NCBI GenBank assembly: GCA_900315105.1
Contig: OMXX01000004.1
Span: 62,001 to 126,000 of the forward strand
Length of the DNA: 64,000 nucleotides
From: an uncultured Prevotellaceae bacterium
GTDB taxonomy: Bacteria > Bacteroidota > Bacteroidia > Bacteroidales > Bacteroidaceae
Reading direction: 5' to 3'
Positions 44,766 through 52,900 of this stretch are shown here, in pieces (the stretch's first letter is position 1; each line of letters opens with the position of its first letter). The notes under the pieces were generated by a model. That model saw only the letters and a program-made list of their open reading frames with translations, did no database searches and was not told where the DNA came from. The translations under genes and the position numbers were made by a program.

Positions 44766-45373
44766 AGAGATATCTAATTATATTAATGATGAGCATGGTA
44801 TCACCTGTTGTGTCTGCTCAGAATAATCAGAAGATAATAGACCATATTAATCAGGTTGCACACTCGTTAAAGAGTATGCAGGCTGACTTCATTCAGACAA
44901 AGACAATGAAGATGTTGGGTGATAAGATGGTGTCAAATGGAAAAATGTATTATCAGCAGAGTGATAAGCTACATTGGGAATATACAACACCATATATTTA
45001 CACTTTCATTCTCAATGGTGACAAGGTTCTTCTGAAGAAAGGAACGCGTAAGGATGTTATTGATGTAAATAAGAATAGGGTGTTCAAGGAAATAGCTCGT
45101 ATAATGATGAACAGTATGGTTGGCACCTGCCTGACAGAGAAGAAGGATTTTAGCGTTTCCGTTGTAGAGTCAGATCAGTCATATACAGCTACACTCATTC
45201 CGCAGAAAAAGAAGATGAAACAGATGTACACAAAGATTGTACTGACTTTCACAAAGAAGACATCCATGATATCTCGTGTGGTGATGTATGAGAAGAATGG
45301 TGACAATACTGAGATTGTATTGAAGAACGTCGTGACAAACAAAACAATAAATCCATCATATTTTGCTATCTAA
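44762..45373 (+). CDS. LolA-like periplasmic carrier protein
   Basis: 203 aa from ATG 44762, overlapping the upstream stop; the frame is open back to 44714 but those codons belong to the transporter. Signal peptide MKRYLIILMMSMVSPVVSA, then SLKSMQADFIQTKTMKMLGDKMVSNGKMYYQQSDKLHWEY, the start of the LolA-type open beta-barrel. A LolA-like protein is a regular member of aryl-polyene clusters and is thought to carry the lipid through the periplasm. Confidence 0.88.
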   Translation: MKRYLIILMMSMVSPVVSAQNNQKIIDHINQVAHSLKSMQADFIQTKTMKMLGDKMVSNGKMYYQQSDKLHWEYTTPYIYTFILNGDKVLLKKGTRKDVIDVNKNRVFKEIARIMMNSMVGTCLTEKKDFSVSVVESDQSYTATLIPQKKKMKQMYTKIVLTFTKKTSMISRVVMYEKNGDNTEIVLKNVVTNKTINPSYFAI

Positions 45374-45803
45374 GAGATTCATTAGTCTTTTGTCTTTTGC
45401 CTTCTGCCTTTTACTTGTAGAGGCTCAGACATTACCTTCTGATGAAGGGGAGAGGGCACGTTATAGTGTGCAGATAGATGTAAAGAAGGCATATATAAGT
45501 GGAATATGCGGTATGCTGTTCGAGGATGGCAAACTCAAGGCAAGTGTGGTCAATGAATTTGGATTATCTGCTATGGATTTCGAATATAATCCTCAGAAAG
45601 ACAAGGTTAAAATCATCAATGTCATAAAGAAACTAGACCACTGGTACATTAAACGTGTTCTGAAGCGTGACCTTCGTATATTGCTTCACAACTTAGAACA
45701 AGGTATTTACAAGCATGAAAATGCGAAATACGAAATAACATATACTTTTCAGCCTTTACAACCAATAACCGAAGAGGCAACTGATAATGGAAATACAAAC
45801 TAA
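45363..45803 (+). CDS. Secreted unknown protein with repeat-derived signal peptide
   Basis: 146 aa. The only suitable start is TTG 45363, overlapping the LolA-like stop. The signal peptide KRFISLLSFAFCLLLVEAQ is encoded by a 'tagtcttttgtcttttgcct' type repeat. The mature part (YSVQIDVKKAYISGICGMLF) is beta-rich and may be a small barrel or lipid-handling protein comparable to the lipoprotein found in aryl-polyene clusters. No lipobox. Confidence 0.6.
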   Translation: MLSKRFISLLSFAFCLLLVEAQTLPSDEGERARYSVQIDVKKAYISGICGMLFEDGKLKASVVNEFGLSAMDFEYNPQKDKVKIINVIKKLDHWYIKRVLKRDLRILLHNLEQGIYKHENAKYEITYTFQPLQPITEEATDNGNTN

Positions 45804-46185
45804 AGTACTCCCTCTTGGGGGAATCGGAGACTTATATAGCATAGTTGCTAAGGAAATCACTGATGATGGTGGCGTTTTCCACCTTCATCTGAATCCGGAA
45901 TGTATTATATATAAGGCTCATTTTCCAGAACAACCTATTACCCCAGGCGTTTGCATTACTCAGATAGCAGTAGAACTAGCTGAGAATGTCGTGGGACATA
46001 GCCTCCAGATGATTGGAATCAAGAATGTGAAGTTCTTGTCAATAATGACTCCAGATTCTCAGACGGAGGTAATATACAACATTACGATTAAAAGTTCTGA
46101 CGATAAGGAAACACGTATTCAAGCTGTGGCACAGTCGGATGATGTGGTCTATGCGAAAATGTCGCTTATATGCAAGAGGAAATAA
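45787..46185 (+). CDS. 3-hydroxyacyl-ACP dehydratase (ApeI/FabZ-like)
   Basis: 132 aa hotdog protein. YKAHFPEQPITPGVCITQIAVELAE is the FabA/FabZ active-site segment, with the catalytic His in AHFP and the central helix after PGV. Likely dehydratase partner of the ApeP-like protein at 39784. It starts inside the previous gene's end (17-nt overlap) and overlaps the next by 16 nt. Confidence 0.85.
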   Translation: MEIQTKVLPLGGIGDLYSIVAKEITDDGGVFHLHLNPECIIYKAHFPEQPITPGVCITQIAVELAENVVGHSLQMIGIKNVKFLSIMTPDSQTEVIYNITIKSSDDKETRIQAVAQSDDVVYAKMSLICKRK

Positions 46186-47681
46186 GCACATTGACTTCGC
46201 GTGAGCGCCTTCATCGTCGTGGTGTCTGTGTGATTGTTCCCACTTTCAACAACGAGAAAACAATTCGTGATGTTGTTGAAAGATGTAAGGAACAATCGGA
46301 TGATGTTATAGTAGTAAATGACGGTTGTACAGATTCTACAGCTTCAATACTTGCGGATATAAAAGGTATCACCGTTGTTACGTTAGGTCATAATAGCGGT
46401 AAGGGAACAGCCTTGAAGATGGGCTTCCGTAAGGCTTTAGAAATGGGATTCTCATACGCTATAACGCTTGATGCGGATGGGCAGCATTTCCCAGAGGATA
46501 TACCTTTGATGTTGAAGGCTAACATTGAGAATCCTGGTGCACTTATTGTTGGTGAGCGTAAGGATCTTGAAAGTAAGGAGCGTTCTGGCGGTAGTAAGTT
46601 TGCAAATGCCTTCAGTAACTTCTGGTTCTTTGTTCAGACATGGAAGCGTCTTAAAGATACCCAGACAGGTTTTCGCTTATATCCTCTTCGTAAGCTTCAC
46701 GGACTTTCGCTTCTTACATCTCGATATGAGGCAGAACTTGAACTGCTTGTATTTGCTGCGTGGCATGGTGTGAAACTGGTATCACAGCCGATAAATGTGT
46801 ATTATCCACCACGAGAGCAGCGTGTGTCGCATTTCAGACCGGGACTTGACTTTACTAGAATCTTCATTCTCAATACAATACTCTGTTTCCTTGCCTGCGT
46901 TTATGGACTTCCGCTTTATATTTGGCGGACATTTATGGTTGTCTTTCGCACTACATACTCATTGCTTTTCTTTGTTGTATGCTCAATAGGATTGATGACT
47001 CCATTGGTTACGCTATATATAAAGATTGGTAAGATGACAGAGGATAAGCGTGACAATCTGCATGGAATACTGCAATGGATATCGAAGTTCATAATGATAT
47101 GGCATGGTATTCCGGGGGTGAAGTATAAGCCAAGAAGTAATACTGATGAGTCTTTGGACGGGCCTTCAGTATTGATATGCAATCATCAATCGCATCTCGA
47201 CCTGATGACTCTTCTGCCTCTGAAGAAGAAGATAGTTGTGCTGACAAATGACTGGGTGTGGCGAAATCCATTCTACGGCTATGTTATAAGACAAGCCGAG
47301 TTCTATCCCGTATCAGCAGGTGTTGACGCTCTGATTCCAAAGTTAAGGAGTCTTGTTGATAGGGGATATAGTGTAGCGGTATATCCAGAGGGAACACGTT
47401 CTGAAGATTGTAGTATAGGCCGTTTTCATCAGGGGGCATTTTATATTGCGGAACAATTGAATCTTGATATAGTGCCACTAATCCTTTATGGAGCAGGGAA
47501 AGTTCTTCCAAAGAAAGATAAGCATTTGCATAAGGGAATTATCAGTTTGGATGTGGATAGACATTTCTCACCAGAAGAGGTTATCTCGCTCGGAACTCTG
47601 AAACAGCGTGCTTCATGGTTCAGAAAATATTATAAGTCACGATACGACGAGGTGAGTGATGAATATGAACAGTATGCGTAA
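46170..47681 (+). CDS. Glycosyltransferase family 2 - acyltransferase fusion
   Basis: 503 aa. Residues about 18-235 are GT2 (IVPTFNNEKTIRDVVERC, VVNDGCTDST, LDADGQHFPEDIP). Two or three membrane helices follow at about 230-290. Residues about 315-490 are a PlsC-type acyltransferase with NHQSHLD (His339, Asp344) and YPEGTRSED. Fusions of this kind occur in aryl-polyene clusters and probably build the glycolipid anchor on which the polyene is fixed. Acceptor unknown. Confidence 0.88.
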   Translation: MQEEISTLTSRERLHRRGVCVIVPTFNNEKTIRDVVERCKEQSDDVIVVNDGCTDSTASILADIKGITVVTLGHNSGKGTALKMGFRKALEMGFSYAITLDADGQHFPEDIPLMLKANIENPGALIVGERKDLESKERSGGSKFANAFSNFWFFVQTWKRLKDTQTGFRLYPLRKLHGLSLLTSRYEAELELLVFAAWHGVKLVSQPINVYYPPREQRVSHFRPGLDFTRIFILNTILCFLACVYGLPLYIWRTFMVVFRTTYSLLFFVVCSIGLMTPLVTLYIKIGKMTEDKRDNLHGILQWISKFIMIWHGIPGVKYKPRSNTDESLDGPSVLICNHQSHLDLMTLLPLKKKIVVLTNDWVWRNPFYGYVIRQAEFYPVSAGVDALIPKLRSLVDRGYSVAVYPEGTRSEDCSIGRFHQGAFYIAEQLNLDIVPLILYGAGKVLPKKDKHLHKGIISLDVDRHFSPEEVISLGTLKQRASWFRKYYKSRYDEVSDEYEQYA

Positions 47682-49155
47682 GAAGGTTGCAATTATAGGC
47701 AGTGGTCTTGGTGGTTTGTCGTGCGGATATATTCTGCAACGCAATGGCTTTGACGTCACAATTTTTGAAAAGAATGCTGTCTTGGGCGGCTGCCTACAAT
47801 GCTTTCGTCGTAAAGGGGCTGTGTTTGAGACTGGTATGCACTTTATCGGTAGTGCTGCACCTGGGCAGACAATGTATAAGATGATGCATTATTTGGGACT
47901 TGCATCGGATGTGCATCTCAGTCAGCTTAATCCTTCGGCATACGATACTGTTTCTTTGGGAGGTCAGAGCTTTGAGTTCCCTAACGGAAAGGAACAGTTC
48001 ATAGAGAAAATGTCATCGTATTTTCCTCGCGAGAAGGATGCAATAGTGCGTTACTATGACATCGTAAACAAGATAGCCTCAGCTTCCACTCTACATTCTC
48101 TCACTAGCGAAAGTCGTGATGTGGCTATTGATACGGAATATCAGCAGCGAAGTATGAATGATGTCATGGATGAACTTTTCAATGACAGTTTGCTAAAAAA
48201 TGTCCTTGTTGGTAATCTGCCACTCTATTCGGCTGAATTGAACAAGACTCCTTTCTCTCAACATGCGTTCATCATGGATTTCTACAACCAGAGTGCTTTT
48301 CGTGTAGAGGGGGGGAGTGATGCTATTGCCAAGTCACTCGTGAAGTCAATAGAGCATTTTGGCGGACAGGTAATTACTTCTGCAAAGGTTCAGAGAATTG
48401 TATGTGATGCGACACATGCCATTGGTGTAGAGACTATTGATGAACAACTGCATACAGCTGACTATGTTATCTGTACTGTTCATCCAGCGCGTACGCTTGA
48501 GATGCTTGAAGATACCAATCTTATTCGTCCTGCTTTCCGTTCGCGTATCAAGTCATTGCCACAGACTGCCGGATGTTTCGCTGTATATGTAAAGTTCAAG
48601 GATGAGGTGATGCCTTATATGAACACTAATTATTATGGGTATCGTGGTGATACACCTTGGAATTGTGAGCATTATTCTGGGGAGGATTGGCCAAAGGGCT
48701 TCCTCTATATGCACATGTGCCATAAGGATAAGGCAAAGTGGGCAAAGAGTGGTGTTATCCTTTCATATATGAATATGGAAGATGTAGCACCATGGGTAGG
48801 TACTCATGTTGGGAAGCGTGGTGAAGATTACGAGGCTTTCAAGACACAGCATGCAGAGCGTCTTCTTGATGAGGTAGAGACTCATTTCCCGGGACTTAGG
48901 GCTTCGATAGATTGCTATTACACATCCACTCCTCTTACATATATTGACTATACAGGTACAGAGGGAGGCTCGATGTATGGTGTGGCAAAAGACATAACGA
49001 TGGGAGCGGCAGGTAGAGTTCCTTATAAGACGAAAATCCCGAATCTCTTGCTTGCTGGACAGAATGTCAATTCGCATGGAATGTTAGGGGTGTTGGTTGG
49101 AACAATAGTGACATGTTCAGAACTGGTTCCTAATCTGAAACTTAGAATCAATTAA
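47674..49155 (+). CDS. FAD-dependent desaturase/saturase (CrtI/retinol saturase-like)
   Basis: 493 aa from ATG 47674 (ATGs at 47659 and 47665 also possible). The FAD-binding start VAIIGSGLGGLSCGYILQRNG is followed by FEKNAVLGGCLQCFRRKGAVFETGMHFIG. The C-terminus GTEGGSMYG, then LLAGQNVNSHGMLG, is typical of the phytoene desaturase/retinol saturase group. It would act on conjugated double bonds. Two such enzymes in succession here suggest the polyene or lipid is modified after assembly. Start overlaps the upstream stop. Confidence 0.85.
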   Translation: MRKKVAIIGSGLGGLSCGYILQRNGFDVTIFEKNAVLGGCLQCFRRKGAVFETGMHFIGSAAPGQTMYKMMHYLGLASDVHLSQLNPSAYDTVSLGGQSFEFPNGKEQFIEKMSSYFPREKDAIVRYYDIVNKIASASTLHSLTSESRDVAIDTEYQQRSMNDVMDELFNDSLLKNVLVGNLPLYSAELNKTPFSQHAFIMDFYNQSAFRVEGGSDAIAKSLVKSIEHFGGQVITSAKVQRIVCDATHAIGVETIDEQLHTADYVICTVHPARTLEMLEDTNLIRPAFRSRIKSLPQTAGCFAVYVKFKDEVMPYMNTNYYGYRGDTPWNCEHYSGEDWPKGFLYMHMCHKDKAKWAKSGVILSYMNMEDVAPWVGTHVGKRGEDYEAFKTQHAERLLDEVETHFPGLRASIDCYYTSTPLTYIDYTGTEGGSMYGVAKDITMGAAGRVPYKTKIPNLLLAGQNVNSHGMLGVLVGTIVTCSELVPNLKLRIN

Positions 49156-49159
49156 TAAT

Positions 49160-49215
49160 TGGACTAAGGTCTAAGGACCGGGGCTTTTGACTTTTGGCCT
49201 TTGACTTTAAACACA
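49160..49215. repeat. Text-like repeat (CTTTTGACTTTTGGCCTTTG family)
   Basis: 'ggactaaggtctaaggaccg' and 'cttttgacttttggcctttg' occupy the gap between the two FAD enzymes. The same family occurs at 45382-45415 and 51901-51960, where it is translated. Confidence 0.6.
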
Positions 49216-49217
49216 AA

Positions 49218-50723
49218 ATGGAAAAAACAGCGGTAATTGTTGGCGGTGGCCTTGGCGGTTTGTTTACAGCTGCTATCCTTTCTAAGGAAGGGGTTAAGGT
49301 TACTGTTCTTGAGAAGAATCTCAACCTTGGCGGAGGATTGCAGAGCTTCAAGAGGTTTGGTGAGGTCTATGATGCTGGTATGCATATCCTTAGCGGTATG
49401 CACAAGGGGGGAAGTATTCGCAAGATATGTAATTATCTTGGCCTAACGGATAAGATGCATATACGTCCTGTGGATAATGACTGTATTGATGAACTTCATT
49501 TTGTAGAAGATGGTTCTACGTATCGCATAGGGAAGGGGCGTCAGGGATTTGTTGACTCATTAGTTAAGTATTTCCCCGACCAGCGAGAGGCATTGACGAA
49601 ATATGTTGATGCTATGTACACCTTGCTCGATGAAATGGACATGTTTCATCTCCGTCCGTTGAAAACGACCATCTTCATGCATTCTGAGGATTTCCTCATC
49701 TCTGTTGGCGATTTCATAGCCAAATATATCAAGGATGAGAAACTTAGGGCGGTACTTGCATATATGAATCCTCTCTATGGTGGAGAGAAGGATAAAACCC
49801 CAGCATACGTCCATTCCATTATCAATGTGCTGTATATCAATGGTGGTAACAGATTTGAAGGAGGATGCAATCTCTTTGTAAATGAACTTCGTAAGTTGAT
49901 TGAAGATAACGGCGGAACAGTTATCGTTAATGATGGAGTGGTTAGTGTTTCTTCTAAGAACAAATTGATTACCCATGTAACGACAGAAAGTGGCAAAATC
50001 TATTCTGCCGACTATTATATCTCAGCCATTCATCCTTGTTCATTCATTAAATTGTTAGAGGATAAGTCAATCCTGTCAAAACCATATCGCGAGAGACTTG
50101 AAACTATCCCGAATTCTTACTCTGCATTTACCTTGTTTGTCAAGCTCAAGCCCGGTAAGGTGAAATATTTCAACTATACGCGCTATTGCATGACACGATA
50201 TGATGAGATTTGGAATATTGGTATTACTGACGAGCAATGGCCAAGAGGTGTAATGTATATGACTACACCTGAAATAAACCAAGGGGAGTATAGTACGAAG
50301 ATGATAATCACCACTCCAATGTCATGGGATTTTGTAAAGAAATGGGAAAATACCACTGTAGGGCATCGTGGTGAGGATTATAAGGCATGGAAACAGGAAT
50401 GCGCGAAGAAATTGCTTGATAGGATTGAGAAAATCCATCCTGGTTTTATTGATAGCATTGAGGCTATAAATACAGCTTCTCCACTTACCATACGTGATTA
50501 TTTCGGAATAAAGGAAGGATCAATGTACGGATTTATGAGTGATTGCAACAATATAGTTCTGTCACAGGTACCTGTAGTTACGAAAGTCAAGAACCTATAT
50601 CTTACTGGTCAGAACAATAACCTTCATGGGTTCTGTGGAGTGCCGCTTACAGCTATCAACACGTGTGAGGCTATATTCGGCATGAACTATATCATTAATA
50701 AAATTAATGCTGCAAACCCTTGA
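49218..50723 (+). CDS. FAD-dependent desaturase/saturase, paralogue of preceding gene
   Basis: 501 aa from ATG 49218; the upstream TTG at 49194 is repeat DNA. FAD site TAVIVGGGLGGLFTAAILSKEG, then LEKNLNLGGGLQSFKRFGE and DAGMHILSGM. The C-terminus IKEGSMYGF and LYLTGQNNNLHGFCGVPL parallels the upstream paralogue. The two enzymes likely act on the same substrate chain or as a pair. Substrate not identifiable from sequence. Confidence 0.85.
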   Translation: MEKTAVIVGGGLGGLFTAAILSKEGVKVTVLEKNLNLGGGLQSFKRFGEVYDAGMHILSGMHKGGSIRKICNYLGLTDKMHIRPVDNDCIDELHFVEDGSTYRIGKGRQGFVDSLVKYFPDQREALTKYVDAMYTLLDEMDMFHLRPLKTTIFMHSEDFLISVGDFIAKYIKDEKLRAVLAYMNPLYGGEKDKTPAYVHSIINVLYINGGNRFEGGCNLFVNELRKLIEDNGGTVIVNDGVVSVSSKNKLITHVTTESGKIYSADYYISAIHPCSFIKLLEDKSILSKPYRERLETIPNSYSAFTLFVKLKPGKVKYFNYTRYCMTRYDEIWNIGITDEQWPRGVMYMTTPEINQGEYSTKMIITTPMSWDFVKKWENTTVGHRGEDYKAWKQECAKKLLDRIEKIHPGFIDSIEAINTASPLTIRDYFGIKEGSMYGFMSDCNNIVLSQVPVVTKVKNLYLTGQNNNLHGFCGVPLTAINTCEAIFGMNYIINKINAANP

Positions 50724-50751
50724 TGTCTATAGGGGGCAGGAAAAGTTTATT

Positions 50752-51927
50752 ATGGAGTATAATAAGTTTGAGGAGATACGTCCTTATACGGATGATGAGA
50801 TACCTGCAGCAATGGATAGAATTGCGGGTAGCACGTCATTCCCTCTGCTTGCATCGTATGTATTTCCTGATAGGAGTATAGATGATGTTCGTAAGGAAGT
50901 ACGTTCATATAAAACCATTCATGATTTTCAGATAGGAATCATGTATTGGGCAAACCGCAAGATTATAGAGGATAGCACAGAATCGTTTACTTGTGGAGGA
51001 ATGGAGAACATAAGTCCCTCAACACCCAATACCCATCACCCATCAGCCAATGCCCACCTCTACGTATCCAACCATCGTGATATAATGTTGGATGCAGCTC
51101 TGTTCCAGAATGTACTTGTTGACAACGGACATGACACTACGGAGATTACGTTTGGTGCAAATCTTATGCAGGGACAGATAGTCATCGATATTGGCAGGTC
51201 GAACAAGATGTTCAAGGTGGCTCGCCCTGGTGGTAGCGTAAGGGAGTTCTATAAGTCTTCCCTCCTCCTTTCTGAATATATGCGTCATGTCATTACGGAG
51301 AAGCATCAGTCTGTGTGGATTGCTCAGCGTAATGGACGCACTAAGGATGGAAAGGACCGCACAGATCAGGGCATTATAAAGATGCTATGCATGAGTCGTT
51401 CTGACGATAAGGTTAGGGCTATTGCTGATCTGAATATAGTGCCTGTCTCTGTTTCATACGAATGGGAGTCTTGTGATATCCTCAAGACTGTGGAACTATA
51501 TGAGCGCCAGTTCGGACCTTACATCAAGAAACCGGGTGAGGATTTGAACAGTATCCTGATAGGTATTACCCAGTATAAAGGTAATGTGCATTTCGAGGTC
51601 TGCAAGCCTCTTTGCTTTGACGAACTCAACGAGTTCTCCGACCTCACTTCTGTAGAATTTCATAAGGCTGTTGCCAACTTGCTCGACCAGCGTATCTGCT
51701 CTTCATATCATCTTTATCCAAACAATTATATAGCCCATGACATTCTCTATGGTAACAAGAAATATTCGGCTATGTATTCCTCTGAGGAAAAGAATGCTTT
51801 CATGCATAGAATGAACAAACTCCAGAAATACGAGGAAGAGTGCGATATGGATAGGCTGTACGAGATATTCCTTGGTATATATGCTAATCCTGTGGATTCA
51901 AAAAGTCAAATGTCAAAAGTCAAATGA
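50752..51927 (+). CDS. PlsC-like acyltransferase with repeat-derived segments
   Basis: 391 aa from ATG 50752; ATG 50707 would overlap the previous gene. The acyltransferase motif LYVSNHRDIMLDAALFQ (His-x4-Asp) lies at about 100-116. Just before it is STPNTHHPSANAH, encoded by a copy of the ACACCCAACACCC repeat. The last residues (SKSQMSKVK) and the stop/start overlap with the next gene (ATGA, 51924-51927) are encoded by an 'aaaagtcaaatgtcaaaagt' repeat. Probably attaches an acyl chain to a lipid or glycolipid. Confidence 0.8.
   Translation: MEYNKFEEIRPYTDDEIPAAMDRIAGSTSFPLLASYVFPDRSIDDVRKEVRSYKTIHDFQIGIMYWANRKIIEDSTESFTCGGMENISPSTPNTHHPSANAHLYVSNHRDIMLDAALFQNVLVDNGHDTTEITFGANLMQGQIVIDIGRSNKMFKVARPGGSVREFYKSSLLLSEYMRHVITEKHQSVWIAQRNGRTKDGKDRTDQGIIKMLCMSRSDDKVRAIADLNIVPVSVSYEWESCDILKTVELYERQFGPYIKKPGEDLNSILIGITQYKGNVHFEVCKPLCFDELNEFSDLTSVEFHKAVANLLDQRICSSYHLYPNNYIAHDILYGNKKYSAMYSSEEKNAFMHRMNKLQKYEEECDMDRLYEIFLGIYANPVDSKSQMSKVK
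51019..51055 (+). repeat. ACACCCAATACCCATCACCC repeat inside acyltransferase gene
   Basis: In-frame copy read as STPNTHHPSANA, immediately before the catalytic NHRDxxxD region. Confidence 0.8.
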
Positions 51928-51960
51928 CGAAGTTCTTTAGTCTTTTGGCTTTTGCCTTTA
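51901..51960. repeat. Inverted text-like repeat spanning a gene junction
   Basis: 'aaaagtcaaatgtcaaaagt' (51901-51928) and 'ctttagtcttttggcttttg' (51935-51960) are imperfect complements. The first encodes the C-terminal tail, stop and next start codon; the second encodes the signal peptide core of the next protein. Confidence 0.75.
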
Positions 51961-52829
51961 TCTCAATAGCAGCTTTCGCAACAGGGCCGGGCAATATCAT
52001 ACATCTTTGGGAAGGAACATCGGTAAACAATAAGAGCGTTACGCTTGAGATATTTTTGCCTGAGAATACCAATGCAGGAAAGACTCCTGCAATGATAGTA
52101 TGCCCTGGCGGTAGCTATAGCTGGCACGACTATGAGGTGGAAGGAACTGATGTGGCAAGGTGGCTATGCAGTAATGGGATTGCGGCATTCGTACTAAAAT
52201 ATAGGGTTCAGGGTGTGTTTAATTTCATTACCCATGCCAGATTAATAGTTCCAGGAAATCATCATCCGCACATGTTACAGGACGGACAACGTGCTATTCA
52301 GTATGTCCGTGAACATGTTGATGAATACAATATCGACATAAACAGGGTGGGGGCAATGGGCTTTTCTGCAGGAGGACATCTTGTTATGTCACTTGCGGAA
52401 TTTTCATCAACGGACTTCCTGAAACCCTTGGGTATTGTTTCAAAAGTGTCGCTGAGACCTGATTTCACCGCACCAATCTATCCCGTAGTGACTATGAGCG
52501 AGAAAGTGTGTCATACACGTTCTCGCCGTGCTCTTTTAGGCGAATATGGAAAGTTCCGTAAGTCCTTGCGCGATTCTCTCTCGCTTGAGCGCCATGTGCC
52601 TTCCGATTGCCCTCCTGTCTTCCTTGTTAATTGTAAGGATGACCCGATAGTGAAGTATCAGAACTCGGAATTACTCGATTCTGCCCTCACTAGCAAGGGA
52701 ATCAAGCATACATATATACAATATCAGACAGGAGGTCATGGTTTTGGAATCTCCGAAATAAAAGGTTCTGCTGAGTGCCGTCAATGGAAACAAAGGTTTC
52801 TGGAATGGCTAAACGAAATTAAAATGTAA
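51924..52829 (+). CDS. Secreted alpha/beta hydrolase (esterase-like)
   Basis: 301 aa. Signal peptide MTKFFSLLAFAFISIAAFA. Oxyanion region CPGGSYSWHDYEVEG, nucleophile GFSAGGH, acid in VNCKDDPIV, His in TGGHGFGI. The carbohydrate-esterase/xylan-esterase type of Bacteroidetes is the closest pattern. In the polyene cluster it may act in the periplasm on an ester intermediate, or it may be unrelated to the product. Translationally coupled to the acyltransferase upstream. Confidence 0.85.
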   Translation: MTKFFSLLAFAFISIAAFATGPGNIIHLWEGTSVNNKSVTLEIFLPENTNAGKTPAMIVCPGGSYSWHDYEVEGTDVARWLCSNGIAAFVLKYRVQGVFNFITHARLIVPGNHHPHMLQDGQRAIQYVREHVDEYNIDINRVGAMGFSAGGHLVMSLAEFSSTDFLKPLGIVSKVSLRPDFTAPIYPVVTMSEKVCHTRSRRALLGEYGKFRKSLRDSLSLERHVPSDCPPVFLVNCKDDPIVKYQNSELLDSALTSKGIKHTYIQYQTGGHGFGISEIKGSAECRQWKQRFLEWLNEIKM

Positions 52830-52900
52830 AAATTTAAAAGTATGATTAGTAACATTGCGAAAAACAGTAATTATACTTCTTGCTTTTTACTTTGAATTAG

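Noticed and set aside
49194..49217. TTG start for the second FAD enzyme
   Set aside because: The codons are repeat DNA; the FAD motif begins just after ATG 49218.
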